Shown: one piece after another, positions 1 to 8,615 of the stretch
Numbering within the stretch: position 1 is the stretch's first letter
How the letters are laid out: each line of letters opens with the position of its first letter
NCBI GenBank assembly: GCA_963727635.1
Contig: CAVSHP010000015.1
Span: forward strand, 496,001-560,000
Reading direction: 5' to 3'
DNA from: SZUA-36 sp963727635
GTDB lineage: Bacteria > Pseudomonadota > Gammaproteobacteria > Xanthomonadales > SZUA-36
Length of the DNA stretch: 64,000 nucleotides
Notes under the pieces: model-generated
Told to the model about the DNA's origin: nothing
Seen by the model: the letters and a program-made list of their open reading frames with translations, nothing else
Databases searched by the model: none
Position numbers and translations under genes: made by a program

Positions 1-629
1 GCGGAACCGGCCTTGATGAGAAAATCCAGCAAGGCCCGCGCCTGCTGAACCTGCGACTTCGGGTCATCGAACTGCCGGGCGTGGTAGCACATCATCTGCC
101 GGATCATACCCCGCATATACCATCCCGGATTCGTGTTGTAACTGATATAGGCGACCCCGTTTGGCGACAGGTTCTCCGAACAGATCGCAAAAATCTGTTC
201 CTGCACTTCATGGTTGACCCAAGAGAACACGCCGTGACAGAGGATATAATCGAACTTGCCGTCTTCGGGGCCGACATCGGCGATGTTGCGATGCTGCAAA
301 TCAATGTTCTTCAGGCCGAGTTCTTCGATCAGTTTCCAGCCGTCGTTGAGTTGCCGCTTTGAGAGATCGATGCCAACGAATTTCGCTGACGGAATCGCAA
401 CGGCCATCGGAATGAGATTCCCGCCGGCGGCGCAGCCGAGCTCCAGCACGCGGGCCGAATCGACATCCGGCGCTTGCATGCCGAACAACTTCGCTATCGT
501 CGCGAGATGATCGGGATGCGTCGAGGAATAAGGAAAGCTGTCATAAGGCAGCGCATCATAACTGTTCACAAATTCGGCTTCCGCTGTTTCAAACACCTGG
601 CCTGAGGAAGTGGTTTCATCAATACTCAT
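1..629 (-). CDS. SAM-dependent methyltransferase, methyltransferase-regulatory-domain type (3' end outside window)
   Basis: The minus strand is open from an ATG at 629 to the window edge, giving the first 209 residues. Residues 61-71 (VLELGCAAGGN) are the glycine-rich SAM-binding motif I of class I methyltransferases. An acidic strand end (VGIDLS) and a later DYILCHGVFSWV motif follow, as expected for the Rossmann fold. The N-terminus (ETAEAEFVNSYDALPYDSFPYSSTHPDHLA) resembles proteins annotated as methyltransferase with a regulatory domain, whose substrates are unknown. The C-terminal part that would confirm this subfamily lies beyond the window. I see no neighbour that suggests a substrate. 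Confidence 0.8.
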   Translation of the reverse strand, partial: MSIDETTSSGQVFETAEAEFVNSYDALPYDSFPYSSTHPDHLATIAKLFGMQAPDVDSARVLELGCAAGGNLIPMAVAIPSAKFVGIDLSKRQLNDGWKLIEELGLKNIDLQHRNIADVGPEDGKFDYILCHGVFSWVNHEVQEQIFAICSENLSPNGVAYISYNTNPGWYMRGMIRQMMCYHARQFDDPKSQVQQARALLDFLIKAGS

Positions 630-756
630 ATGAGGTTCAAGTCCGTTTTGACGTGCCTTTCAACCCAATTGGAAGGGGTCACGGCAGTGAAGTATAGACA
701 GCATAAAGGCTGTATTGCCAGAAATATGCTGTTCTGGCTTTCTAATGTGGCTGTCC

Positions 757-930
757 TGGGTTTTCTTCTCTATCTGAAACCATTGACCGATGATTTACCA
801 CTAAGCCGAGGGGATGTAGTGTCCTGTTTCAGGACCGTGCGAGACAGGAGTCGAGCCCGAATCCCCATGGATGGGTTTTCTTCTCTATCTGAAACCATTG
901 GCCGATGATTTACCACTACACCCCCTCGGC
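757..930. repeat. 47-bp direct repeat combined with a 17-bp inverted repeat
   Basis: Positions 757-803 and 872-918 are direct copies of 47 bp with one difference (A786/G901). Overlapping them, 804-820 (GCCGAGGGGATGTAGTG) pairs with 914-930 (CACTACACCCCCTCGGC) with one mismatch, so a transcript could form a long stem. A small hairpin (GTCCTG/CAGGAC, about 820-834) sits inside. On the minus strand the stretch around 840-870 resembles a degenerate tRNA T-arm, but no full tRNA folds. No gene is supported between 630 and 1054. Confidence 0.6.
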
Positions 931-1054
931 GCCCAAGCAGATATCGACTCAATGTCCAACTGTGGTCAGCACCAAGCGATCCTTAACGGGGTCTTTACTT
1001 GAGCACAGGGAATTCAGATCAAGTGGGACATCATTGAATCTGACCCTTTTAACT

Positions 1055-2938
1055 TCAGTCGAGCTTTAACTTCCGTAATACTTCATCCGCGAGTTCCTCG
1101 GCGGAGCGCTCGCCGGCATCGAGGTGGATATCGGCTCGTTCAGGCGGTTCATAGGGTGAACTGATACCTGTGAAGTTGGGGATTTCTCCCTTCCTGGCCC
1201 GGGCATACATGCCTTTCGGATCACGCGCCTCGCAAACCTCTAACGGCGTATCGACAAACACTTCGATGAATTCGATGTCGCCGACAATCTCTTTGGCCAT
1301 CCTGCGCTCACGCCGGAACGGGGAGATAAAAGCGGTCATGACGATCAGGCCGGAATCGGCCATCAGGCGCGCGACCTCGGCAACCCGGCGGATGTTCTCC
1401 ACGCGGTCGGCATCGGTAAACCCCAGGTCCTTGTTGAGACCGTGGCGGAAGTTGTCGCCGTCGAGCAGGTAAGTGTGCCGGTGCTGTGTGGTCAGTTTTT
1501 GTTCGACGATGTCGGCGATGGTCGATTTTCCCGATGCTGACAGACCGGTGAACCAGATAACCATGGGTTTCTGGTTTTTCATCCGTGCACGGGTTTCGCG
1601 GTTGATCTCGAAGGACTGCCAGGACAGGTTCTGACCACGATGCAGGCCGAAGTCGATCATGCCGGCGCCAACCGTGTTGTTGCTGATACGGTCGATCAGG
1701 ATGAATGAACCGGTTTCCGGGTTTTCCTTGTAGGCATCAAACGCAATGGGCTGGGCGCTGGCAAAGTTACACACCGCAATTCCGTTCAGGTCTACCTTGG
1801 TTGCCGGCAGGTGTTCAGAGGTATTGATGTTGACCGCGTATTTCAGGTCGGTAATCTGTACCGGCGTGGTCTGTGTACCGATCCGCATCAGGTAGCTGCG
1901 TTCGGGCAGCATCGGGTCTTCGTGCATCCAGATCATGTGTGCCTGGAACTGGTTGCTGCGCTCCAGTGGTTCACCGGGCCGGTGCAGCACGTCACCCTGT
2001 GAAATATCGATTTCGTCTTCAAGTGTCAGGGTGACTGCATCGCCTTTGACCGCGCGCGGCAGGTCGCCGTCCATCGTCACGATCGAACTGACACGGCTGC
2101 GTTTTAACGAGGCGGCGACCATGATCTCATCACCCACCGCGATCTCGCCGCCGACCACGGTGCCGGCATAACCGCGAAAATCGAGGTTTGGACGGGTGAC
2201 GCGCTGAACCGCGTAACGGAATAATTTCGAATCGTCCCGTTGCGGGTCGAGCTTCTCCAGGTAGCTTAACAGGGGCTCACCCTGGTACCAGGGCATGCGT
2301 TCGCTGCGGGTCGTGATGTTGTCACCCTTGAGCGCCGATATCGGGATGGCGTAAATGCTCTTGAAACCCAGGGTCTTGGAAAAGTCATTGAATACCTTGC
2401 AAATTTCCCCGAACAGCGATTGGGAATAACCCATCAGATCGATCTTGTTGACCGCCAGCACGATGTATTTCACACCGACCAGTGAAAGGATATAGGCGTG
2501 CCGACGGGTCTGGGTCGAGACCCCCAGGCGGGCATCGATCAGCAGTACCGCCGCCTCCGCGGTGGACGCACCGGTGGCCATGTTGCGCGTGTACTGTTCG
2601 TGGCCGGGTGTGTCGGCGACGATAAACTTGCGTTTTGATGTCGAGAAGAAGCGATACGCGACATCGATGGTAATACCCTGTTCCCGTTCCGCCGCGAGAC
2701 CATCGACCAGCAGTGAAAAATCTATACCCTCCTCGGTCGAAAGACGGCCCTTGCTGTCCCGTTTGAGATCTTCCAACTGGTCGTCGTAGAGTAATTGCGA
2801 ATCATAAAGCAGGCGGCCGATAAGCGTGCTCTTGCCATCGTCCACACTGCCGCAGGTGATGAATTTCAGCATGCTTTTCGAGCTTTCCAGTTCGATAAAC
2901 TGCTGCATGTCGAGTTTTGCTTTATTGGCTGAAGACAT
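1055..2938 (-). CDS. cysNC: Bifunctional sulfate adenylyltransferase large subunit / APS kinase
   Basis: This 627-residue fusion makes activated sulfate. The CysN GTPase half works with CysD to form APS from sulfate and ATP, and the CysC half phosphorylates APS to PAPS. GTPase motifs are visible: P-loop GSVDDGKST at residues 30-38, then DTPGHEQYTRN and NKIDLM. The C-terminal quarter has its own P-loop (FTGLSASGKST) and DGDNFRHGL, typical of APS kinase. The length matches NodQ/CysNC fusions; E. coli has separate cysN and cysC. The start codon overlaps the cysD stop (TGATG), so the two genes are probably translationally coupled. Confidence 0.96.
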   Translation of the reverse strand: MSSANKAKLDMQQFIELESSKSMLKFITCGSVDDGKSTLIGRLLYDSQLLYDDQLEDLKRDSKGRLSTEEGIDFSLLVDGLAAEREQGITIDVAYRFFSTSKRKFIVADTPGHEQYTRNMATGASTAEAAVLLIDARLGVSTQTRRHAYILSLVGVKYIVLAVNKIDLMGYSQSLFGEICKVFNDFSKTLGFKSIYAIPISALKGDNITTRSERMPWYQGEPLLSYLEKLDPQRDDSKLFRYAVQRVTRPNLDFRGYAGTVVGGEIAVGDEIMVAASLKRSRVSSIVTMDGDLPRAVKGDAVTLTLEDEIDISQGDVLHRPGEPLERSNQFQAHMIWMHEDPMLPERSYLMRIGTQTTPVQITDLKYAVNINTSEHLPATKVDLNGIAVCNFASAQPIAFDAYKENPETGSFILIDRISNNTVGAGMIDFGLHRGQNLSWQSFEINRETRARMKNQKPMVIWFTGLSASGKSTIADIVEQKLTTQHRHTYLLDGDNFRHGLNKDLGFTDADRVENIRRVAEVARLMADSGLIVMTAFISPFRRERRMAKEIVGDIEFIEVFVDTPLEVCEARDPKGMYARARKGEIPNFTGISSPYEPPERADIHLDAGERSAEELADEVLRKLKLD

Positions 2939-3846
2939 CAGAAGTAGCCCTCTTTTTTCTTCTTTTCCATGGAAGCCGACTGGTCCTTGTCGATCAATCT
3001 GCCCGCACGTTCGGATGAGTGCGTGGAGCGCATTTCAATGATGACTTCCGCGAGTGTGCTGGCAGTGGATTCTATGGCTGCCGTGAGCGGATAACAGCCG
3101 AGCGTCCTGAAGCGGACCGAACGCATCTGTGGCTGTTCACCGTCAAGCAGCGGAAAACGTTCGTCATCCAGCATGAACAGGGCGCCATCGCGTTCAACCA
3201 CCGGACGTTCAGCCGCCAGGTACAGATCGGGCATCGGAATATCCTGCATATAGATATACGCCCAGATATCTGACTCGGTCCAGTTGGATAACGGAAAGAC
3301 ACGCATGCTTTCGCCGGGGTTGATGCGGGTGTTATAAAGCGACCAAAGTTCCGGTCGCTGGTTTTTCGGATCCCAGACATGGCCTTTTGCGCGGTGCGAG
3401 AAGATGCGCTCCTTGGCGCGGGATTTCTCCTCGTCCCTGCGTGCCCCGCCAATCGCCGCGTCGTACTTGCCGGCATCCAGTGCCTGTCTCAGCGCCTCGG
3501 TTTTCATGATATCGGTATAACGCGAACTGCCGTGTGTAAACGGGTTGGTGTTTGCGGCCAGTCCTTCGGGATTGGTGTATACAATCAATTCCAGACCGAG
3601 CCGTTTGGCAGTGGCGTCCCGGAAGGCGATCATTTCCTTGAACTTCCAGGTGGTATCGACATGCAGAAGCGGAAATGGAGGTTTTGCCGGATAAAAGGCC
3701 TTCATGGCGAGGTGCAATAACACGGAAGAATCTTTGCCAACTGAGTAAAGCAGGACCGGTCGCTCAAAATCGGTTGCAACCTGCCGCAAAACACGGATGC
3801 TCTCCGCTTCCAGGCGCTGCAGATGTACGTGGGATGCTGTTGACAT
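2938..3846 (-). CDS. cysD: Sulfate adenylyltransferase small subunit
   Basis: CysD is the catalytic ATP-sulfurylase subunit. It transfers AMP from ATP to sulfate, driven by GTP hydrolysis on CysN. The 302-residue protein has the PP-loop SVGKDSSVLLHL near residue 35 and the conserved ARRDEEKSRAKERIFSHR segment. Its length equals that of E. coli CysD. It is first in a two-gene unit with cysNC and diverges from the aldehyde dehydrogenase across 83 bp that must hold both promoters. No sulfite or PAPS reductase gene lies in the window. Confidence 0.96.
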   Translation of the reverse strand: MSTASHVHLQRLEAESIRVLRQVATDFERPVLLYSVGKDSSVLLHLAMKAFYPAKPPFPLLHVDTTWKFKEMIAFRDATAKRLGLELIVYTNPEGLAANTNPFTHGSSRYTDIMKTEALRQALDAGKYDAAIGGARRDEEKSRAKERIFSHRAKGHVWDPKNQRPELWSLYNTRINPGESMRVFPLSNWTESDIWAYIYMQDIPMPDLYLAAERPVVERDGALFMLDDERFPLLDGEQPQMRSVRFRTLGCYPLTAAIESTASTLAEVIIEMRSTHSSERAGRLIDKDQSASMEKKKKEGYF

Positions 3847-3929
3847 GATGGTCTAAATTCCAAATACGCTATTGTCAGGTCTGGGGACAAGCGAGACAAT
3901 AGTTGAGTACCTTAATCCACGGATAAAGC

Positions 3930-5408
3930 ATGCAATTTGATAAAACGTCGCAGATTTATTACGCCGGATGCTGGCATGAAGTCAACAACGGCCGATCTTT
4001 CGCGGTGTTAAATCCAGCCACTGGTGAAGCGTATGCACAGGTTGCGGATGCTTCTCTCGACGACCTGAAGATGGCCATTTCCGCTGCTGCCTCAGCATGG
4101 GAAAGCTGGGCTGGTCTTGCACCTTCGCGGCGTATGCGTTATCTGTTGAAAGCCGCCGATATCATGGAAGAGAGACGGCAGGATTTTATTGATGCGCTGG
4201 TTCAGGAGGGTGGTTCATGGATTGGTAAAGCCATATTTGAGACAGGCTATTCGATCGAAGCATTGCGCACAGCAGCCGCAATGGTGTTTCAAATGAATGG
4301 TGAAGTGCTGCCATCCGAGTACGGCAAACTCAGCATGGCAGTCCGGCAGCCACTGGGTGTGGTCAGCGTCATATCGCCCTGGAACTTTCCGCTGCTGTTG
4401 AGCATGCGGGGTTTTGCGGTTGCCATGGCGATAGGCAATACCATCGTATTAAAGCCATCTGAAGAGACACCATTGGCCGGCGGACTGTTACTTGCCGAGG
4501 TATTTGAAGCAGCGGGTCTGCCCGAAGGGGTATTCAACGTGGTGACCTGTTCAAGGCAATCGATCAAGGATCTGGGTGATGAGCTGATAAGCAATCCAGC
4601 GGTGCGTGGGATCAGTTTTACCGGTTCGACAGCGGTCGGCCGTCATATTGCCTCGCTGGCCGGATCGCTGTTGAAAAAAGCCTGCATTGAACTGGGCGGC
4701 AAGGATGCGCTGATCATCCTTGAAGACGCTGATATGGACAGGGCGGTGAATGCCGCCACGTTTGGAACATTTATGCACCAGGGGCAAATCTGCATGTCGG
4801 TGGAACGGATTATCGTACACCGCGAAATCGCCGAAGCGTTCATTGAACGCCTGGTTGCCAACGTTAAATCACTGGCCATGGGTGAACCTTCTGCAATGAA
4901 CAATGTTATCGGTCCGTTGATCAATGCGAAACAACTGCAGAATGTGCACGATCAGGTGACCGATGCGCTGGAGAAAGGCGCAGAGCTATTAACCGGTGGC
5001 CATTTTCAGGGTCTGTTTTACGAGCCCACGGTTCTGGCCGGTGTGCGCCCGGATATGAAAATTTTCCGGCAGGAGACATTCGGCCCGGTCGCAGCCGTGA
5101 CCATTGTTGCTGATATGGAAGAGGCAATCGCGCTGGCCAATGATTCGGAATATGGCTTGTCTGCCGGTATTATTACCCGTGACGAGCAACGGGGAATGGA
5201 AGTGGCGTCGCGACTGCAAACCGGTATGGCGCACATCAATGACAGTTCGGTGAATGACGAGGTCAATGTGCCCTTTGGCGGGTCCAGGAACAGCGGTATG
5301 GGCCGCCAGAATGGTAAGTTTTCGGTTGAAGCTTTTTCGGAGCTTCGCTGGATCACCCTGGAGCGTGGCGGGCGTCAATACCCGCCTCCATTTAATGAAA
5401 AACCGTGA
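3930..5408 (+). CDS. NAD(P)-dependent aldehyde dehydrogenase
   Basis: This 492-residue member of the ALDH superfamily oxidises an aldehyde to the acid. Key residues are visible: Asn152 in SPWNFP, Glu254 in ELGGK, and the nucleophile Cys288 in HQGQICMS. FTGSTAVG at about 230-237 belongs to the cofactor-binding fold. The HQGQICMSVERI context is closer to benzaldehyde, vanillin or salicylaldehyde dehydrogenases than to betaine-aldehyde or semialdehyde enzymes, but the substrate cannot be set from sequence. The gene stands alone, divergent from cysD. Confidence 0.9.
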   Translation: MQFDKTSQIYYAGCWHEVNNGRSFAVLNPATGEAYAQVADASLDDLKMAISAAASAWESWAGLAPSRRMRYLLKAADIMEERRQDFIDALVQEGGSWIGKAIFETGYSIEALRTAAAMVFQMNGEVLPSEYGKLSMAVRQPLGVVSVISPWNFPLLLSMRGFAVAMAIGNTIVLKPSEETPLAGGLLLAEVFEAAGLPEGVFNVVTCSRQSIKDLGDELISNPAVRGISFTGSTAVGRHIASLAGSLLKKACIELGGKDALIILEDADMDRAVNAATFGTFMHQGQICMSVERIIVHREIAEAFIERLVANVKSLAMGEPSAMNNVIGPLINAKQLQNVHDQVTDALEKGAELLTGGHFQGLFYEPTVLAGVRPDMKIFRQETFGPVAAVTIVADMEEAIALANDSEYGLSAGIITRDEQRGMEVASRLQTGMAHINDSSVNDEVNVPFGGSRNSGMGRQNGKFSVEAFSELRWITLERGGRQYPPPFNEKP

Positions 5409-5434
5409 AATGTGCAAGATATGTCATTGAATGA

Positions 5435-5463
5435 TTGAACCCCGGCATGGCTTACGGCACAAT
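5435..5463 (+). promoter_or_regulatory. Possible sigma-70 promoter for the SRP RNA
   Basis: TTGAAC at 5435-5440 and CACAAT at 5458-5463 are separated by 17 bp. They lie about 40 bp upstream of the mature SRP RNA start. The -35 fits well and the -10 only moderately. This is inferred from sequence alone. Confidence 0.4.
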
Positions 5464-5503
5464 TCCGTTCCCGCGGGTTTGAGTACTCGCCTCGCGGTTC
5501 AGT

Positions 5504-5615
5504 GGTGGCCCCTGTCGGCCTCCCCGCGACGATATGTTGTGAACCCCGTCAGGCCCGGAAGGGAGCAGCGGCAGCAGCAGACTCGGGCGCCGGGGAACGG
5601 TGGGCAGGGGTTGCC
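5504..5615 (+). ncRNA. ffs: Signal recognition particle RNA, bacterial small type (4.5S)
   Basis: The universally conserved SRP core is present: GUCAGGCCCGGAAGGGAGCAGC at about 5547-5568 holds the GGAA tetraloop and the Ffh-binding internal loops. The ends pair (GGUGGCCCCUG with CAGGGGUUGCC), giving a single hairpin of about 112 nt. 4.5S RNA binds Ffh and targets nascent membrane proteins. An SRP RNA just upstream of dnaX is a frequent gammaproteobacterial arrangement. Ends are estimated from pairing. Confidence 0.93.
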
Positions 5616-5707
5616 ATCATTTCTTCTGCTATTATCACCTTTGCAACGAAGAAGCCGGGCATTTTAAGCTCAAGGCAATCATCCCGGAGTGGTTTGGAGA
5701 ATTCCAG

Positions 5708-7063
5708 ATGAGTTATCAGGTGTTGGCCCGCAAATGGCGGCCACATACATTCAAGGACCTGGTTGGACAGGAGCACGTGGTACAGGCGCTGGTCAATGGT
5801 CTCGACCAGGATCGTGTACACCATGCCTTCCTGTTGACCGGAACCCGCGGTGTGGGCAAGACCACCATCGCGCGCATCCTGGCCAAATGTCTCAACTGCG
5901 AGAAAGGGGTGTCTTCAACCCCTTGTGGAGTATGCGGTAGTTGCATAGATGTGGACGAAGGCCGCTTCGTGGACATGCTGGAAATTGACGCCGCATCAAA
6001 AACCAAGGTGGATGATACCCGCGAGTTGCTCGAGACGGTGCAGTACACACCGAGCCGCGGCCGTTACAAGGTGTATATCATCGACGAAGTTCATATGTTG
6101 TCTCGTAACAGCTTCAATGCCCTGCTCAAGACATTGGAAGAACCACCGCCGCATGTGAAATTCGTGCTGGCGACGACCGATCCGCAAAAACTGCCGGTTA
6201 CGATCCTGTCGCGTTGCCTGCGTTTCAGCCTGACCCGGCTGTTGCCCGACCAGATCAGTGCCCACCTGGATAAAATCCTGAAAGCCGAATCGATAGCGGC
6301 GGACGAATCCGCCGTGATGCGTATCGCCCGCGCCGCCGACGGTAGCATGCGTGACGGTCTCAGCCTGCTGGACCAGGCGATCGCCTATGGCGGAGGCAGT
6401 CTGAAGGATGATGAAGTGGCGAATATGCTGGGTAGTATCGACCATGCACACGTCGCCGCCATCATAGACGCACTGGCAGAATCCGATGCTTCTGCGCTGA
6501 TGAATATCGTCAGTGAACTGGTATTGCAGTCACGCAACCTGGAGAGCGCGCTGGATGAACTGGCCGAGGCGATGCACCGGATCGCACTGATCCAGGCGGC
6601 GCCGGATTTTCGCGACCCGGTGCGTGACGATTGGGACTCGCTGGTGCAATTCGCCGCACAGATATCGGCGGAAGACGCCCAGCTTTATTACCAGATTGCC
6701 ATTACCGGCCGCAGGGATCTGGATTTGGCGCCCGACCCGCGTACCGGTCTGGAAATGACATTGTTGCGCATGCTGGCTTTCAGACCGGCAGGAAACGATC
6801 AGTCCCAAACCGTGGGCGGAGCAAAACCGGTCAATGTGAAAGCAGGTACGGGCAAGCCACCGCAAGTTGCAAAGACCACGCAAAGCCCGGCTGTCAGCAG
6901 CGGTAGCGAGGCGGCGAAAGCAGCGCGGGCGGCATTTGATGCATTGCATAGTTCGAAACCGGCGCCAACTCCGGAACCGGCGCGAACCGCGGAACCAGCA
7001 CGAAACCCGGAACCAGCACGAAACCCGGAACCGACACGCACCACAGCAACCGGCACAAACTGA
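5708..7063 (+). CDS. dnaX: DNA polymerase III clamp-loader subunit gamma/tau, N-terminal part up to an in-frame UGA
   Basis: DnaX is the ATPase of the clamp loader that places the beta clamp on DNA. The ATG at 5708 follows GGAG and gives MSYQVLARKWRP, the usual start. The P-loop GTRGVGKT lies at residues 45-52. Zinc-binding cysteines follow (C61, C64, C73, C76, C79), then IIDEVHML and the sensor TTDPQKLP. A low-complexity PEPARNP linker leads to TGA at 7061, after 451 residues. The same frame reopens at once and continues into the tau-specific domain (7064-7570). The 451-residue product is close to E. coli gamma (431). Whether the UGA is real or an error is unclear. Confidence 0.93.
   Translation: MSYQVLARKWRPHTFKDLVGQEHVVQALVNGLDQDRVHHAFLLTGTRGVGKTTIARILAKCLNCEKGVSSTPCGVCGSCIDVDEGRFVDMLEIDAASKTKVDDTRELLETVQYTPSRGRYKVYIIDEVHMLSRNSFNALLKTLEEPPPHVKFVLATTDPQKLPVTILSRCLRFSLTRLLPDQISAHLDKILKAESIAADESAVMRIARAADGSMRDGLSLLDQAIAYGGGSLKDDEVANMLGSIDHAHVAAIIDALAESDASALMNIVSELVLQSRNLESALDELAEAMHRIALIQAAPDFRDPVRDDWDSLVQFAAQISAEDAQLYYQIAITGRRDLDLAPDPRTGLEMTLLRMLAFRPAGNDQSQTVGGAKPVNVKAGTGKPPQVAKTTQSPAVSSGSEAAKAARAAFDALHSSKPAPTPEPARTAEPARNPEPARNPEPTRTTATGTN
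6971..7038 (+). repeat. 18-bp tandem repeat in the dnaX linker
   Basis: Units of GGAACCAGCACGAAACCC at 6991-7008 and 7009-7026, with degenerate copies on either side, encode repeated (P/A)EPAR(N/T) hexapeptides in the proline-rich linker before the tau domain. Such repeats are prone to length change and to sequencing slips, which matters for judging the stop at 7061. Confidence 0.7.
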
Positions 7064-7570
7064 ACGACACGAACCGAACGGCACAAACCCGAACTGACTG
7101 AAGTTGAAATTGAGAGCGCACCGGAACTTGAATTCGGACGGCAACCGGGTCTTGCAGAGGTGCCAGGCAAATCGGCCGGCGCCGGCGACCCTGCGCGGGA
7201 CTGGACCAGTTTACAAACCCGGCTGGATTTGTCCGGCGCCGTGCGGGAATTTGCCAGGCAGATTCAACTCGAATCCATAAACAAAAACAAATGGAAATTC
7301 CTGGTGCCCGATACCTTGCAGCACCTTGGTTCGGAGAGCGTGGTGAAGAGTCTTAGATCTGCCTTGTCCAGCCACCTGGGGCACGAAGTGAAGCTGGACT
7401 TGCACGGGGCATCCGAGCCGGTCAAATCGGTCGCGGCAGCGGCAAGGCGTGCCGAGGTCAAGCGTATGAGCGAGGCCGAACGCGCCATCGAGGAAGACCC
7501 GACCGTGCAGCAGATCAAAAAGGAATTCGGTGCAAAAATTGTTTCCGATTCCATACAACCGATACAATGA
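7064..7570 (+). CDS. dnaX: DNA polymerase III tau-specific C-terminal region of dnaX, downstream of the in-frame UGA
   Basis: This stretch is in the same frame as dnaX and is open directly after the TGA. It encodes TERHKPELTEVEIESAPELEFG, then the conserved tau domain (DWTSLQTRLDLSGAVREFARQ, KWKFLVPD, ARRAEVKRMSEAERAIEEDPTVQQIKKEFGA). That domain contacts the polymerase alpha subunit. The nearest initiation codon is the ATG at 7160, which has no strong ribosome site, so independent translation is doubtful. With the first part, full-length tau would be about 620 residues, near the E. coli 643. Confidence 0.85.
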   Translation, partial: TTRTERHKPELTEVEIESAPELEFGRQPGLAEVPGKSAGAGDPARDWTSLQTRLDLSGAVREFARQIQLESINKNKWKFLVPDTLQHLGSESVVKSLRSALSSHLGHEVKLDLHGASEPVKSVAAAARRAEVKRMSEAERAIEEDPTVQQIKKEFGAKIVSDSIQPIQ

Positions 7571-7615
7571 ATCCAGGGCGCCGGGCGTCCACCAGCAAGA
7601 CACGAGGAAAGCACA

Positions 7616-7936
7616 ATGAAAGGTAATATCGCGGGGCTGATGCAACAGGCCCAGAAAATGCAGCAGGAAATGCAGAAGGCGCAGGCGGAACTGGCCAAAA
7701 TGGAGGTCACCGGACAGTCCGGTGGCGGTATGGTCAGCGTGGTTATGAACGGCCAGCATGCGGTCAGTCGCGTCACTATCGATCCCAGCCTGGTCGACGA
7801 CATTGAAATGCTCGAGGACCTTGTGACCGCCGCGGTCAATGATGCCGTCAACCGCATAAAGGAGGCCTCCGAGCAGCACATGTCCGGTTTGACCCAGGGT
7901 ATGAAACTGCCGCCCGGATTCAAGCTGCCTTTTTAA
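7616..7936 (+). CDS. ybaB: YbaB/EbfC nucleoid-associated protein
   Basis: This 106-residue protein has the family pattern: MKGNIAGLMQQAQKMQQEMQKAQAEL (amphipathic helix), a GGGMVSVVMNGQ strand pair and a C-terminal PPGFKLPF tail. YbaB/EbfC proteins bind DNA as dimers with little sequence preference. AGGAAAG precedes the ATG. The gene sits between dnaX and recR, the usual order in many bacteria, and is probably co-transcribed with them. Confidence 0.95.
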   Translation: MKGNIAGLMQQAQKMQQEMQKAQAELAKMEVTGQSGGGMVSVVMNGQHAVSRVTIDPSLVDDIEMLEDLVTAAVNDAVNRIKEASEQHMSGLTQGMKLPPGFKLPF

Positions 7937-7965
7937 GCCAAAGGATCGAACGACCTGGATTTGCA

Positions 7966-8566
7966 ATGGCATCCGAACCACTCCTGACGCATCTTATCGA
8001 GTCCCTGCGCTGTTTGCCGGGGGTTGGGCCAAAAACAGCCCAGCGCATGGCCCTGCACCTGCTGGAGCGTAACCGTGAGGGCGGCATACGCGTTGTCTGA
8101 GGTGCTCGCCGAGGCCATGCAGAAAATCGGCCGCTGCAAGCTATGCCGTGATCTTACCGAGCTGGAAGTCTGTGCAATCTGCGCCAATCCGCGGCGTGAT
8201 CAGACCCAGTTGTGCATTGTTGAATCACCCGTTGATGTGCTGGCCATTGAACAGGCGACCGCTTACAAGGGACGTTACTTTGTGCTGTTGGGAAGACTGT
8301 CTCCGCTGGACGGAATCGGTCCGGCTGAACTGGGTCTTGACCAGCTTGCAGAACGTCTCGAAAACGATGCGCCAGAGGAGATGATCGTTGCAACCAATCC
8401 GACAGTGGAGGGTGAAGCGACCTCGTACTACCTGCAAAAAATGGCCAGAACACATAATATCCGGGTAACCCGTATCGCCCATGGCGTACCACTCGGCGGG
8501 GAACTCGAATACACCGACCAGTCCACACTGGCACACGCGTTTGGCAGTCGCCTGCTGATCGATTGA
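7966..8566 (+). CDS. recR: Recombination mediator RecR, with one frame break
   Basis: RecR works with RecO (and RecF) to load RecA on gapped DNA. From ATG 7966 the frame reads MASEPLLTHLIESLRCLPGVGPKTAQRMALHLLERNREGGIR (helix-hairpin-helix), then meets TGA at 8098. The following frame continues LSEVLAEAMQKIGRCKLC, zinc finger CKLC/CAICANPRRD, and the Toprim part VESPVDVLAIEQ, LGRLSPLDGIGP, ATNPTVEGEAT, HGVPLGGELEYTD. A missing base near 8094 would join them into a protein of about 200 residues, the normal length. Confidence 0.93.
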
Positions 8567-8572
8567 AACAAA

Positions 8573-8593
8573 CCGGGCGACGGCATCGCCCGG
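8573..8593. terminator. Hairpin between convergent recR and comEA
   Basis: CCGGGCGA (8573-8580) pairs perfectly with TCGCCCGG (8586-8593) around a 5-nt loop, between the convergent recR and comEA stop codons. There is no T tract, so it may stabilise 3' ends or act as a weak terminator. Confidence 0.5.
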
Positions 8594-8615
8594 CCTGTCA
8601 CAAGCCCCAAGTGGC

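Noticed and set aside
630..908. Open frame of 92 codons over the repeat element downstream of the methyltransferase
   Set aside because: It runs through both repeat copies, has no ribosome site and no protein-like composition; the signal there is nucleotide repetition.
835..935. Possible minus-strand tRNA in the composite repeat
   Set aside because: A T-arm-like stretch and a D-arm-like GTGGTAAATC exist, but the acceptor ends do not pair and the T stem has mismatches.
5600..5707. Upstream in-frame start for dnaX at 5600
   Set aside because: It would begin inside the SRP RNA; the ATG at 5708 with GGAG gives the conserved N-terminus.
7211..7981. 256-codon minus-strand frame opposite dnaX and ybaB
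   Set aside because: Both plus-strand genes are conserved; this frame is their antisense shadow.
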